Part shown: positions 10,105 to 23,300 of the stretch, piece after piece | Position numbering within the stretch: position 1 is the stretch's first letter | Layout: each line of letters starts with the position of its first letter | Made by a program: the position numbers and the translations under genes | Notes under the pieces: generated by a model | Database searches by the model: none | Told to the model about the DNA's origin: nothing | The model's input: the letters and a program-made list of their open reading frames with translations, nothing else | Source of the DNA: Heterobilharzia americana | Taxonomy: Eukaryota; Platyhelminthes; Trematoda; Strigeidida; Schistosomatidae | Direction of reading: 5' to 3' | DNA: 64,000 nucleotides | NCBI GenBank assembly: GCA_944470555.2 | Contig: CALYCZ020000333.1 | Coordinates: 24,954 to 88,953, forward strand

Positions 10105-10840
10105 ATGAATTTAGAGAAGATGGAGGTGATGAAGATACCCAACCAACAATAGCATCAACAACAAGCACCAATCACCATCAATAGGAGAAACTTAAAAGAA
10201 GTAGTCTCTTTCACCTACTAGGCAGAGCAGCATCATTTCAACTACAGGCGGCATAGGCACACACGAGGATGTCAAAACCACAATCGGAAAAGCAAAACAA
10301 ATTTTCAATAATCTCAAATCAGTGTGGTCACCTTCTGCACTCAGTATAAAGCGTGAACAACATCCGCATTTTCAACACTAATGTCAGTCAAGTGAATCAG
10401 TACTTCTATGTGATGGTTCACGGACTTGGCGCGTCACGAAAAGCATTTCCAACAAACTACAGATATTCATCAACAACTGCCTACGCCGGCTCGTTACTGA
10501 AGATTAGATTGCCAGATAGGATAAGCAACAAGGAACTCTGGCCGGGCAACGAACCAACCAACAACTTATCACCCAAAAAGTGGAAATGCATTGGATTGGG
10601 GATACACTAAGAAAATTATTCAGGGACATCAGGCGTCAGGTCCTCGAGTGGAACCCACATGGGAAATGACGAGTTGGGCGTCCCAGCTGAGGGTGACATG
10701 CTGGAGATGGTGTAAGGAAGAAATTTTAGCTTGTTGGCAGTCGTGGCCCCAGGTTCAAAAGACTGTAGAGAAGAGAATGAAATAGAGGCAAGCTACTGAA
10801 GCCCTACGTTCCACTAGGAACTCAAGGGGAAAACTAAGGA
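10105..10840 (+). mobile_element. RTE-clade LINE 3' fragment (SR2 type)
   Basis: The blocks run in family order: KMEVMKIPN with a degenerate glutamine tract (caacaatagcatcaacaaca), APITIN-RRNLKEV, SFTY, the region equivalent to KIRIFNTNV, then the RNPRD-type terminus near 10820. Several stops and shifts break it. The same blocks occur at 762, 29.6-30.4, 38.3-39.1 and 59.9-60.3 kb, and this copy looks the oldest of the set. Confidence 0.75.
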
Positions 10841-11365
10841 AGTACAAATACAAATGTGCATCTGCTCATAATATGCTGCGAATCACCTTGAAGGTCAATC
10901 CGTAATGTTTAAAGAACATTTAGACCATCAGACGTAGAGCTAAATCGCTTGACTTGGAGAAGCAACCTTCACAGAGATGTCACAATAATGGATTCCAATC
11001 AGAAGCTCAGTCTTGTTAAAGTGGCAGGCTGGTTGTGACTCTCGAATGCTGAAATTAGAAAAGTAGAACTCCGACACCAAATGCCGTCAAGCACGGACAA
11101 AATAGTTATCAACCACCTTGCAGTCCTATGCTGAAGTTTCCATGTATCACATAATGGATATTCTGATGAAACCACACTTCACCAAACAGAGTAGTCAATG
11201 ACCAAATCTTCTTACGCAAATAACTGGTACACATAGACGTACACATAAGTGAGCTTTTGAAAAGGGGAGTCACTTTTCACATTCAGCTGGATTCTTGGCA
11301 TTTTTTGTGTTTGCATATCAAAGGCTATTGTGCCTTTGCTCTGATCGAAATATTATTCGATTAAA
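10841..11365. other. Possible 5' UTR of the CR1-like element
   Basis: No coding blocks. By position, directly before the ORF1 finger, it may be the 5' UTR of the CR1-like LINE. That is inference only. Confidence 0.3.
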
Positions 11366-11584
11366 GTGAGACAGAAACTTTTCTGGGTGACTTTCTCCAG
11401 TGTCTGTGACACGGTAAACCAAAAGTGTCGTAAAAATGCTTGCAGTAGGGTAGAATGCCACTTAGCAGTGGCCTGTGGTATGCAGTGTGCCGACTATAAG
11501 AGATGGTTCCACGATAACTGCACAAACCTTACGCCCTCAATGTATAAGGGGTAAAGTAACACAGGGAGTGTCTGGCTTTGCATG
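11366..11584 (+). pseudogene. CR1-like LINE ORF1, N-terminal zinc-finger part
   Basis: The frame contains CHLAVACGMQCADYKRWFHD followed by NCTNLTPSMYKG, with Cys and His spaced like the PHD-type finger found at the start of ORF1 in CR1-group LINEs (cysteine pairs, a WFH and a final Cys). ORF1 proteins of this kind bind nucleic acid in the retrotransposition RNP. After KG a one-base shift gives VKVTQGVSGFAC, and the sequence is then cut by an antisense RTE tail. The frame is not continuous, so it is a relic. Confidence 0.6.
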
Positions 11585-11843
11585 TCATCATCATCATTAT
11601 CAACATAGAACCAGACATTACTGCGTAACGGTCCAACTTGCCACACCTCATATCAGTACATCAAGTAAAAAGGTAGTGAGGTGAAGGATGAAGATAAGTG
11701 AATGCAGTCAAAAGAAATATAAAGTACGAGAAGAAAGGAAAGAGGAGTGACAAAATAGTGAGATTCGGTATAGCGTTGTTAAGATGAGGATAATGTGTGT
11801 ATACATCTGCGCCACTGACTTCGGTTCTGAGCCATATCACCTA
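11585..11843 (-). mobile_element. RTE-clade LINE 3' tail (SR3 type) inserted antisense in CR1 ORF1
   Basis: The minus strand reads DMAQNRSQWRRCIHTLSSS (about 11835-11779), then a 3' UTR nearly identical to 61570-61760. Its tail is a GAT/ATG run (11586-11600 on the plus strand: catcatcatcatcatt). Only about 260 bases were copied. No clear target-site duplication is visible. Confidence 0.75.
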
Positions 11844-12750
11844 GAAGAAGCAAAACACTTCTAAATACAATAACGAAGAAACTAATGTCCAAAGGGAAAA
11901 TCGATAACTGTGGTAGTGATAACGACACAGCATCCATTGACACGGATTGCTGTGAGAAATTGCAAGGACGTCCCACAACAAGCTGTAATTCAGGCGCGTA
12001 GGTATGCTGACAGCGACTGAGAGAAAACTACACAAAGCAGAGTGAAGCGAGTATCTTCAGATTCTCGCATCCCTAGAGCTGGTAGACCCAGTCTGAGAAC
12101 TATCAACTCCAAGACTAGGTCTACTTCTGATGAAATAGACAGGAGTGAAGCACTCGGTGTCAACCACGGGACCGTGCAGGCCCCAAGTCATACTCAGTTC
12201 GGTGACCCAATCAGTGACGAAAACCAGACAGAATGGAATGCAAGCCCGTTCTAAGGCTGTCAGTGTCAAGACCACTGGATCAGGCTTTGGTAAGCCTTGT
12301 ACACCCGACTCTGAGAAATGGCAGGCAATCAAGTCTAAACGGCATACCAAGAAGCCAGTAACAGTTATCAAGCCAACTATCATCACTCCACAAAGCTAAG
12401 ATAAATTAGAGCTCCTCGATAGGTCTGTAACCACCCTCAGAGTGGAAGAAAGTAGAGGCCCATAACCACGTAAACGTTTTGAACATAACCTTGGCTAGGT
12501 ACAAAGTTTGATAAACCAGCTTTTACCGGAAAACACACTAGGAGTCACCTTACTAAAGATATACAGAGTAGACAAAAAAGAGACATTCCCGACTGAAAAC
12601 AAGTTTCGGCTACTTCAATTCGTGATGGAGTTAACAGGTGACATGGACCAGATTCTGAAGAACGCTTATAGACTTCGAGGATCTGGAGTGCGTAAGGATT
12701 TGGATATTGCTGGTCGAATCAAGAAATGAGAAGCAGAAGCAAAACTAAAA
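11844..12750 (+). pseudogene. CR1-like LINE ORF1, remainder
   Basis: Downstream of the RTE tail several short overlapping frames (about 12042-12254, 12145-12399, 12508-12729) are rich in Ser, Thr, Lys and Pro, as ORF1 middle regions often are. One segment (about 12550-12700, including FRLLQFVMELTGDMDQILKNA) looks like a structured domain. I assign it to ORF1 by position between the finger and the endonuclease. No catalytic residues are expected. Confidence 0.45.
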
Positions 12751-12999
12751 TTCAGATTAACAGCAAGATAGCTAGATCTAGAAGTAGTAGGTTTTCTGTA
12801 GTGAGGTTTCGGCAACAAATGACGCCGAAGTCTTTACAGATAGAACGGAAACTCATTTAAGTGGTTTCATCATCTTGTACAGAAATGCACCTAGTTTCTT
12901 AAACAGGTGGTCTGGGCTCAGTAATATGATAGGCATGAAAAGTCCTGACATCAGTCCTATCTCTGAAATTTGAATCTCTTCTGTGATCAGTGACTATGA

Positions 13000-13600
13000 A
13001 ACGGACAAGGATTCGGTCGTTTTAGGAGTAACAGGTCAGCACGCAAAGGTGATGGTATCATCTTTAACTTCAAAAGACACAGAAACGGTTGCACATGAAG
13101 GTGGGACATGTGAAATGCTGCGCTGCTGACTAAAATCCAAGGATCAGATGTTAACCTAATTGCAGTATATCGAAGCCCTGAATATGAGGCAGCAGACTTC
13201 CTCGCGAATAAGCTGAACCTCTGGGCAGATAACTGCCGATGCTTAATTGTAGGAGACTTCAAGGCACCACCAGTTGGCTGGGATAGACTAACAACAGTAG
13301 CATCACGCAACTCGTTAGATCACAGGTTGGTGGAAATATCAATTTCCTTGGTCCTCATGCAGTACATTATGACAGCAACCAGATATGATCATCAGTATGC
13401 TCCATCAGTTCTAGACTTAGCATTCTTACACACAAACGGTGTATGCTTCATTCAGCACCTCGCACCTCTTGGTAAAAGTGATCATGCTGTCGTCATCTTC
13501 AGACCTAAAGCAGCCATCTTGTACCAGGCCGATGCCTTAGCTAGACCTAATGTATGGAAAGCGAATATGTTAGCCACTAACTTGGCAGCCTCTTAGGAGT
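13000..13600 (+). pseudogene. CR1-like LINE ORF2, apurinic-type endonuclease domain
   Basis: This domain nicks target DNA in LINE insertion. Blocks in order are DVNLIAVYRSPEYEAADF, CLIVGDFKAPPVGW (about 13240-13284), SLDHRLVEISI, APSVLDLAF and LGKSDHAVVIF (about 13469-13500). The SDH motif is intact, but the usual Asn of GDFNAP is Lys here, which should remove activity. A frame change separates the N-terminal part from 13327 onward. A stop follows at about 13594. Confidence 0.75.
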
Positions 13601-13894
13601 ACTGCACAATCAATCCATAAGCCTGAGGCTGCATGATGCTCCTTCAAACAGTTATATGCATGAGTGACTCAACCGTCTAGTCCACGAACTGTCCCCAGGT
13701 GATGGAAACATTGTCCTCCGTGGATAAACTATGAAATCGAAGTCTTGGTACGACGCGAGAAAAAGTGTTAGGCTCTTGCCACCCACCCAGGGACTTCTGA
13801 AGTAATGAAGCACTACAAAATAGTCCGAAATAAATGTATCATTACTATCCGCCGTTCTTAAATATGCTTTGAAACACGTCTTGCACAGGCTGCA

Positions 13895-15110
13895 TTGCAA
13901 CATCTGAGGTTACTTTCCTATATGAACGACAGAAATAAGATGTATCGTGATATACTCGCCCTAATCAAAGGAACACAATCTCACTGTTCGATTGAAGAGG
14001 ATAAGAAAAATGCAGAAGTTGTGGCTGGATATTTTGTTGGAGTCCTTACACAAGAATCTTCTTTGGACACTCGTTCGACAGTAGAAACATTGACATCCAA
14101 CAGAATAAACTCTGTAGATATCGATCGCAATAGTGTACTTCGGACATTAAGTACTCTCGATATAGAAAAATCAATGGGACCGGGTGAGCACCCAAGCTGC
14201 TCAGAGAGCTTGCACTCTATGTACACGGTCCACTGACTACTATATTAGATGTCCCATGGTGAAGGCATACTCCTCTATGATTGGAAGGATGCCATAATAT
14301 CACCTACCTACAGTGCAAGTCCTAGGCAGCACCTATCGAATTACAGACCGATAAGTTTGACCAGTACTGTAGTGGAAATTCTAGAAGGCCATCACAGTCC
14401 ACCTAGAGAGCAATGCTCTACTTTCTCGTTCGCAGCATGGCCTTTGCAGAAATTTCTCTTGCTTGATGAACTTCTTTACAGTCATAGGATGTTGGGTCAA
14501 GCTTAAAGATGATAGGATACCTGTAGATGTCATTTTTATAGACTTTAGAAAGACGTTGAACAAGGTAATTAATTCCAGGTTTCTCAGGAAACTGGAAATT
14601 TTGGAATCACCGGCAATCTGGTTGCATGGATGAGAGAGTTCCTTTTGGGTAGGAGACAAACAGTAAGGACCAATTTTCAAATCTCCACTTGGAAGTCGGT
14701 TGAGAGTGGAGTGCCGCAAGGCACACTTCTGAGTCCCCTGCCATTTCTTTCATACGTTGCCGAATATCACGAAATCTCCAATGGTTCTCTACGCTGATGA
14801 TGTGAAAATCTGGTAGGAAATTAGGAACGATGAGGATATACATGCACTTCAGGCAGACCTGAACAGCTTGTTTACCTGGTCAGAGAAGTGGCTTATGCCT
14901 ATCATCGGAGGGAAATGTGTGAGCATGCACTTGGGGCACACATACACACACAGCAACACCTATGCTGTTGATGGGACTGCTCTACCGTCAGTACTGACCC
15001 ACAATGATCTGGGAGTCACAGTGAGTTGTGACTTGAAGACAGCGGCACACCGCCGATTGGTAGCAGCTCCGAGTTTTAAGACATCTAAGGGTATTACGTA
15101 GAACGTTTAC
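13895..15110 (+). pseudogene. CR1-like LINE ORF2, reverse transcriptase domain
   Basis: The RT copies element RNA at the nicked target. Visible blocks are LDIEKSMGPGEHPSCS (about 14160), SNYRPISLTSTVVEILE (about 14338-14388), a decayed FIDFRKTLNKV (about 14538-14570), SGVPQGTLLSPLPF (about 14707-14750), VLYADDVKIW (YADD at 14790-14801) and FTWSEKWLMPI. Three or more frame changes and stops lie between them, so the catalytic box survives but no continuous protein does. Order and spacing match CR1/SR1-type LINEs. Confidence 0.82.
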
Positions 15111-15179
15111 AAAAATAAGTGGTGATATGTTTACCATTTTATACACAAACTAGTTAAATATTAACTAAGAACCTGCACA

Positions 15180-15545
15180 AAGGTGGCAAATCCTCGTCTT
15201 AAAGATGATTCAGACCTGGAAAGAGTTCAGAAGGTAGCCATTCGTATGATTCCTATGATGGCTGGCCTGACCTATGAAGATCGACTTAAGGAGCTGAACC
15301 TATACTCTTAATCTTGTTAAAGACGCAGAAGATACCTAATTATCCTATACAGGATTCTAAGAAATGACTTTGGATCTGATCTACTCTTTTTCTTCCTACT
15401 AGGTCGGGACACTTCAGAGGACATGGTGAGAGAGTACAAAATCAGAGAACGAACATATATTCGTGGTGTCCACATCATCAACTGACTCGTTCAAAAGGGG
15501 GCTGGACAAGCGTAGATATCTACTGGAAAAGAATTAATATAGGCT
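15180..15545 (+). pseudogene. CR1-like LINE ORF2, C-terminal region
   Basis: Blocks include DDSDLERVQKVAIRMIP, MAGLTYEDRLKELNLYS, RILRNDFGSDLLF and finally a shifted ...DSFKRGLDKR-like end (about 15480-15510). These are the usual post-RT blocks of CR1-group ORF2. Frames are broken. The element seems to end near 15545. Confidence 0.65.
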
Positions 15546-16839
15546 CACAGCCTCCTATCCTGAAACAATAAATCTGAATCTATATCAACTCCTACCGGGA
15601 ACGTACTCGAGTATACACTAGATCCTAAAAAAGAAACGTAATGCAACGATTACCACAGGCTAAAGTGGTCTGTTATCCTTATTACTAAAGTCTAAAAGCC
15701 GTACCTTTAATTAGAAAAAGTGAAATAAACTGAAAATTATGGTTCAAGTTAAATCTGTGAGTTACCAATTTCACATGCTTATTAAGTAAAACAGAGAGTA
15801 CAGAGGCAAACCACTAAACTGAACCATAACAACATAACGGATACCTGCTCCCCACGAGAAAAGTAAACGCATTTAATTTTCCTCAACTTACCTCAAACTT
15901 CAATATCCAATACCTGGTATCTGTCATATGAACTTGCGTAAACCGATTAATTTCTTCTTCCTCGCTTATAGGTTTTGAAAAACAGCTTCCAGTGAATTAT
16001 AATGCAACATGTTCACCTACTCGCAGTATTACTACAAGCTCTCCCCAAACGAATTTGGCTGACTTTCGTTTTCAATCGACGGTTTGACTCGGGGTCAAAA
16101 ACCCAATCATAATTCTTTTGTGCTTTTATTTGTAAACGTCCTACCTCACGAATAAACTCAAGCGTGAGTTGCGACTTCTCCAGTGAAGACGTCCGGCACA
16201 GACGGCAGTTTTCAAGCAAACAGACCGTACGAAGAACGACAAAATGATTAACTGCGTTTCATAGTTCAGAAAGAGGTAAAATATACCCTCAGAAAACAGA
16301 AAACGCGCTTTTTTCAGTCATGCTTGGAAACACATGACAAATCTGGGGACAACTTTTAGCAACACTCAATTACTCGCCTACTGTATCCCCGATGAGCCAG
16401 CTTTACAGGCGGCTGAGTGTTGATTAAAACCGTATGGAAGTGTATGGTTTTTCACGGGATTGTGGCGCGGAAGATTCCCTCAAATGTTTCGTCACCAAAC
16501 GGTTGTTGAAACCGGACGAAAATAGAAAGAACCAGAAAGTAGCCTAGGAAACCGAAGTGGAGGAATGAGAACGAAAAGAAAGTTGGTGAAATGAGTGGGG
16601 AAGGAGTAGAAATCCAGAAATATTCCGGGAAGGGAGGAGTGAAAGGATAAAAATTTAAACCTTTGTTGTGTAAACGGCAGATATTGGTTCTTTGGTTATG
16701 TGTCTATCCAAGTGGAATAGACTAATTGTTTGGAATGGTCTATTATTTTTCTGGTTTAAGGAAATCTGTAAGGACGGAGAGAATCGTTTGCCACAATGGT
16801 CACTAAGTTTGCAGTAGGTAATGCTGCTACCTACTACCT
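15546..16839. other. Unassigned sequence
   Basis: No feature is supported. A minus-strand frame at 16013-16219 and a purine-rich tract near 16490-16650 were seen but match nothing I know. Confidence 0.35.
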
Positions 16840-17075
16840 TTGAAGTGGTGGGTGGTCTCCTGAATTCGACCTGCCTGCACCTCAGGATTATGCATGCGCA
16901 TCTGATGTCATTTTGAAAACGCCAAGCGGAAGTGCTGTGATAGCTTCTTCTGGAAGAGAGTTCAGCAGTTTTCATTCTGTGGCTGCAAATGAGTCAGCCT
17001 AGATCGTCTTACATCCTCATCCTCTACTCTGAAATGTTTACTTCTGCCGTGTCATTTTCAGCTAAAACCTGAGAC
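16840..17075 (-). pseudogene. CR1-like LINE ORF2, C-terminal relic, antisense
   Basis: The minus strand reads RVEDEDVRRSRLTHLQP and then, in one frame, NSLPEEAITALPLGVFK (about 16969-16919). The WNSLP...A...FK pattern is the conserved end of CR1/Jockey-group ORF2. No RT block is visible upstream within this piece. Confidence 0.55.
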
Positions 17076-18830
17076 CCATCAGTTGGGATGAAGAGAATTA
17101 TTGTCTTCAGCCCTAGTTGCCGCAACTTGGCTACATATATAAATGAGACAGACACAGCCACGCTTATGACCTAGAATAGAGAGACGGAGAGTGCATGCAT
17201 CTATACACAAGACTGCATTCAGGATTCTAGATGAACTCCATGATCAATTTATAAGTAGTACCGTCTGTTTGGTGATTAAGGCCGTCTTTCCCCACTGGTT
17301 TGCACTGATAGGACAGTGGGTGGGTCTACGATACCTAAGTCTGTTGGGTGGGACGGCTAGCTTACCAACAAGTCTTTGCTCCTTGTTGATGTCGCATATT
17401 GAAATTCGTCGTCGGTGGGTTGCAGCTCGGATAAATCCAAGGCAGAGAGAAGAAGCATGGGCAACAAAGAAAGTGCTAGAACCTCTGAACTGTTCTGAAT
17501 TTGGGCGTTATCTCTTGCTCGACGCATTGGCCTCCCAATATGCTACCAGAGTTAGCCACCCATGTTTGCAACGAAACGGGATCGAACCATAGGTGTGTGA
17601 CATCCCGCCTGCCTGTTTTGGTCATGATGCTACACGGACGCGAGAAGTAGTTAACGTCTTTTTACCGACTTCGTAGCCAGTGTTAAGCTAAATCTTACAC
17701 TTTTCCCTGAGCACCATCGATACGTGACTCCAAGCCATCGGGACTGTATCGTTGTTAGCAGCAGTAATGATAGTAATAACTTTTTTTATTGGTTTGGTTC
17801 GCATACCGTGATAGCGGAAACGTTATTGCGTCTAATATCAAAGTCACCCTTTTTTCCATTGGGCATTTTGCAGGGAACAATGGGTGTCCCAAGTGATAAG
17901 GCCTACTCCACGTAGCTTTAGAAGCTCGTACTCTGCCATGAAATCAACGTAAACAGAGACACTAACTAACCTCAGTAGACAGGAGCATAAAAGCGGTTTA
18001 CCACTCGTCCAAAGTGATCCATTCAGTTAATTCACATCAGTTAACTAGTATACTTTGCCCGCATCGCCAAATACTTAACGTTCTTCTATGCACTTAAATA
18101 GCCAAACTTTGAAAACAAAAGGTGATGTCTAGGGTAGCGTTCAGACGGAAGATTAACATGAATATGCATTAGGTTTCATGATCTTTGGTTTCGCACATAG
18201 GAATTATTTCGTTAGTTCATCCCTTGTGCAGCGTTCATGCACCTGTCTTAGTTTTATTTACTCGAGCCAGAAAACAATTCGAGAAATACCCTACAACATT
18301 GTAAGGACAACAGTAACTGATAAGCTAATGACACACTGACATTCTGAACAATGTTTTTCCATCCATCGTTATTTCATTTGGGGAATGGGGGATTTTTCAG
18401 GCGTAATTATGATTGGTTGTTTTTATCTTACCATCATCTTCCTCCTCTTTCTTCAGTTCAAGCGGGATTACATCGAAACAACACCCTGATAGAGGTCCCT
18501 CATTGCAAGATTCTGATACAGTGCTTCCGTAAGCTCTGTATTCACCACTGACTTCTACCAAATGATGAACAACCGGATATACTTGTCCCAGTTCACCCGC
18601 TTGACTTGACCACCAGAGCGCTTGAAATAAGAACGTTGTACCGCTGTCACTGCATTCTTCCTTGCGCATTGTGATTGTTTGAAAAGACTTGTTCCGAGCG
18701 CTGGTCGTAATCCTAGAGTCCCACTACCTCATGCTCAGGATGGAACACAGTTGCTCCCCTGAGGTTTAACTATGGGATCATGAATCTCTTTTCTAATTGA
18801 GAGGGGACGTATGGAGCAGAAGTCCTAGCA
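17076..18830. other. Unassigned sequence with a lone B-box-like site
   Basis: The minus strand at about 17590-17579 has GGTTCGATCCCG, a perfect pol III B box, but no good A box at tRNA distance. Frames such as 17191-17592 (plus) match nothing I recognise. The stretch 18350-18800 may be a downstream part of the gag-like relic that follows. Confidence 0.3.
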
Positions 18831-19034
18831 TCACGACGTCTCTGACTTTACACTATGACAGCGAAAGGAATGCTCCAGCTGAACGAACCATGATCCTGGG
18901 TCTTCCCTATTAAAATCTGATGGTCGACTCTTGGTGGACACTAAATTGTCCACTTCAGGTGGAACGGACTCTTTCATGACATTAGCGTCAGCATCAATAA
19001 TGCAAAACATTTCAGTATTCCAAAATAAAAGCAA
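18831..19034 (-). pseudogene. Gag-like relic of an LTR retrotransposon
   Basis: The minus-strand frame has VPPEVDNLVSTKSRPSDFNR followed by EDPGSWFVQLEHSFR. The D-P-x-x-W-F-x-Q-L-E pattern is typical of gag capsid starts in metazoan Ty3/Gypsy-type elements. No protease, RT or integrase block was found nearby, and no LTR pair could be paired by eye. Assignment rests on one motif. Confidence 0.4.
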
Positions 19035-20144
19035 AGAATTTACTGATAAACGAGCTAGGTGAATGGAGACAAAGAATATATCACATCGGGCTCACCAATG
19101 TTAGACCACTTACTTGCTGTCAACGCTTAGAACAACTTACTTCAGACAACCACAACGTGGCAAACAAGTGACAGCAGCACAACGCACTTATTTCAACCAG
19201 TCTGGTGAGCCATTTAGGTAAGCAAACTTAAGTAAGTATATCAGTTGTTCGTCGTCCAGTAGGCGTCAGTGGTGACCACAAAGCCCACGAAAGATAGAAC
19301 CTCACGGCTAGGTTTGCTGGGGACTGCAGTGTCATCCATTCTGATGAACTGTAGAAAGATTGCTTCCCAGTCCTCGTAAGTGGTGCCCACACTGCCAAGG
19401 TGAAACGACAGTCTGATCGTAATTTTCCAACAAAAATTTGAAGAGGCCTTTATAGGTTTTTATGAAACAGATTATGAAACCTGTAGGTAGGGCTTCAAAG
19501 GGGACCACCGTAAGATCCAAGAATGTCAGACCGGATTCTATTTGATGACACTTCCTTCTTTATTAAGCCCATAGAAGAAAGAGAAAATCCTCGAAAGCTC
19601 TTCAGAGTTAGTGGGATGAAAAGGATATACTTCCTCACAATACATCTAAACCATGCTATATGATCATCGGACTTCCGTTAGACTAACCTCTCGAAGGCGG
19701 AGTAAAGTGCAGAGGAGCATTCGATTAAGGAGAAGGGTGGAAATGGTCATAACGTTAACAGGATCTGCGTTGGGAGACGGTAGAAATGAGTGTTTCCAGG
19801 ATCCCTATAGATACGTTAAGTAACACTTTAAATACTCCAGATATTCCGTACAGCAGTGTCCAAAGTAGCGGCCAGAGGATGTCGGAGATAACATTAGTTC
19901 ACGGAGTGGGCTCAGATGTATTCGAAAACCACGAAGCCTGGCTCAAAGGAACTTATAAATTTATCCTGTCCCTCTCGATGTAACCTGTATTCAGACTGAC
20001 AAAACTGTTCAGTGGAGGAGGAGTAGTGTGCCAGCGTCTATTCCCACTGACCTCGGAAACACTTTAGAGGCTCTTAAATGTGATCTTTCTGGATTGGTCA
20101 CCCATGAACTGAAGTTAGTCTTCGGTGGGAAGGATGGGAAGCGG
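19035..20144. other. Unassigned sequence
   Basis: No supported feature. By position it could be flanking parts of the gag-like element, but no LTR was identified. Confidence 0.3.
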
Positions 20145-20381
20145 TTAGTCTGCATTAGTCCTAGCAGTAAGCACCTCTATGAAGGTCCATTTTTTTCGCT
20201 GAGTTGTCACCAAAGAAGCTGCTGCCACTCGTTCCACCAATGAGTTCCAGCTGTTAGCCATTATGAAGGCAGACCGGTGCTCCACACGTTGATGTTTCGA
20301 CCGTGGTTGTTTGGACCCTTTGCGAATTCCGGGGTGATCAGGCCTAAAAAGAGTCAGAAGACCAGGTAAACCACTGTCCAA
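20145..20381 (-). pseudogene. CR1-like LINE ORF2, C-terminal relic, antisense
   Basis: The minus-strand frame contains RSAFIMANSWNSLVERVAAA followed by SLVTTQRKKWTFIE, which fits the conserved end of CR1/Jockey-group ORF2 (FF-R--WNSL---V--A-S---FK). It is a different copy from the one at 16.9 kb. Confidence 0.5.
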
Positions 20382-23300
20382 GTCACTAAAAAGATACCAG
20401 TGTTTTATTTCAGGTCATGTCTATCCTCACTATAGGTGAAAGGGCTTGGCTCGCTAGTCGCTCATCATGGGGAAGCCAAGCCAGGGTTTCTATATTATGA
20501 AGGTAATTTACCGCCACCTACTTTCTTCCGTAAACAACTCTGTACTGAGTCTTGTACTTACTGAGGTGGAAATAGGAGACCCCTAATGGCTAAGGATATG
20601 AAAGATCCACACGTAAACAGGACCGAGATCGCAGTTTAAACCTGAGGCAGTTGCCTCGAAAGTTTAATGTTATCAGAATTTGCCTCAAATTCAAAGTTTA
20701 ACGGGTACGGCATGTCACGGCTTGGACTACAAGCCACTATCACCAGACTTAGCTCCAGCTCACTAATGTGAGGATACCAAGGATCCACAGTAGTTCCACG
20801 CAACCCCCTGCTGGCGGATCTCCATCATGTTACACTAACCTCGGCATCCGGAGGCCCTCAAAAAGAATACGTGTTGAGTGTAAACGTTGGATACAAGGGA
20901 CCACACACAAAGTGAACGTGGGAATCTACCGATCAAAACCGAATAGTTTTGCAGCGGACGGGCGGATAAAATGTTTACTATATCACTGGCACTGATGAAG
21001 AATCAAGAGGCCTTCGGCAATCTTGTCCATGTGACTAATTATGCATATGGAGGCGGTGAACAGATAACCAAGCAAATTCCAACTGTTATCTTAGCGTTAG
21101 TATTAAAGCACAAATTTGCTAAATTACTAACCAACCCGAAGCTGCACAATGGCGACGACCGTCGACCGCAACTAGAGGGCCGTGAACGGCCCAATAGCCC
21201 GAGCAGATTCCAGTATGGTACTGACCACATAGAGGTGATCGGACCTATATGCTTAAATAGATTTCAACGACCATCCAAAACTAAATAATCTGTAGACAGT
21301 TGCCAGTAAACACCTGACAATGCTACGTACCACAGAAAAAAGCGTATTGTAAGGCTTCATGAAAGGTACAATCTGATGCATTCCACCTTAGGGCCAGCGA
21401 GGACCCCTCTTCGTGGGGAAGGGGGTGGTGGCAGGGCAACCGTTGATGAGGATTGCCAACTACGGACACTCAAAAGTTACCTAGTAGTTACCATACCGTT
21501 TCGAATGTATATCTTTTCTGTAGGGAATAAATCAAATGGCGTACTCAAAAACACAGAGTGATATCTATTTGAATTAAAAATTAAGGCGACGAGGTTCTTC
21601 AAAATAATGCGTTTCAAATTAAACCACTGAGGGATTAACATGACACACATAAGCGATTTGTGAAAGTAGAAACCATGTATGAAACTGATTTCACTTATCT
21701 CGATGATGCAATTACAGTTGATATAACCAGAGACATGATCGAAATGCCGAGCTGTACATAACAATTTTAACGCCAGTAAAGCGGATGGCAAAGGTTTACG
21801 AATAATTCACGTAAATAAACCAGTCAGTTTTACTTTAGATCACTAGCAAAATCGGTACAGTAGAACAAAATACTCGAAAAGCATTCGTGTAAGCACTGAA
21901 AATGACAATAACAAGAACATTTTCCTAAAAGCTACGCTTGAGAACAATACGGATATGGAATCCGAGTAACATTCAGTCCACCTTTACAAGAAAACTAACG
22001 TTGAAGTTTGGTATTTGAACAACTTGATGTTTGTTTATATAGACCTGTTGGTTTTGAAATGTTTATATAGTACTGGAGCGCGCTGATGGTCGACGTTACA
22101 CGTGTGTTTTGGGGTGCATGGGTAGGTCTTCGCTTGCGTTGTAGATGATGTTATCCAGTTCTGCTATTGATTTTAATGAAACGAACCATAATAACCTGAT
22201 ACTCTTCCTTCAAACTAATTTGTAGTAATTTTTATTATAGTTGTTACCGGCTGCCAGTGTGAAACAATGATCTGACGCGATGTTCTCAAGTTGCATATGC
22301 ACGCTGTTATCAGTTATTAGGATAATGGGCCAGTAGATGTCTTGATCCTTGCAGAGGATATCTGTATGACAATCTAGTTGACACAAAGTGCGGATACTAC
22401 TTGCTGTGGTAAGGAGTTTCTGTTGTTTGGCAACATGATGTGAAGATCGAAGATTCACGCCTATTGGATTCACATGGCGTGAAATCGTATAACCCAGGTG
22501 AGAGCACCCGGTAAGTTTATTAGCGGAAATGTTAGATGAGTTTTATGAATAAAGTCTAACATATTAGTAATCATTCTCCATATCCTTTTTGATTAGGATT
22601 TCATGTGACTCGATGCTCATGAGCGTCATGCATGATGACCACTAATTCAAGAACACCGTTCTCTAGGTAAGCTGTTTTCTTTTAACTTCCATGATGTTGC
22701 ATAGTTCACATGACATTGATTGCATGATTCGACGTATATTCTCTGATATTTGTTACAGTACGCTTCTGTATGCTTTTCTAGAACACTGTCGCCATGGTGA
22801 ATTTGTCGAACACAGCAGGCAGTAGGCGGGATAATCACGGTTTTAAATAGGTGAGTTCCTAGGCAATTTATCTTCTAGTGACAATATGATGATCCGTGTT
22901 TCACTTGATTATGTGATTTCAACTATCTTTACTGAATAACAGAAATCTTTCTTTACAGACAACAATTGGAGAGTATGGTTCAGGCAGATACGTGCAAGGT
23001 AAGCAACGCGTCAATGATGTGACACCTCTTGAATGACTCATGATTAGTTTTCATGTCTGATCTTTTAATTAAATTTCCTAGTAACAGTTTGGTACGTTTT
23101 CTTTTTCCAGGCCTGGACGAAACGGATAACGAAGGCATTCTGTATGTAATTTGGATTTTGTACAATAAAGTTCATCTTCCTCATATTTAACTTTTGTATC
23201 GTACTTGAGTTTCTTTATGGTTTGGGAGGAGTGCTTGTATCCAGGCTTAGGAAAAATGTAGATGGATAAGCTTGGGTTTCTCAAGATTTTAGACAGGATG

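Noticed and set aside
17560..17645. tRNA-like unit with a perfect B box
   Set aside because: No matching A box at the right distance, so it is recorded only as a lone B-box-like site.
20971..21288. A 105-codon frame in the unassigned 20-24 kb stretch
   Set aside because: No motif, no splice signals of quality and no related frame elsewhere in the window.
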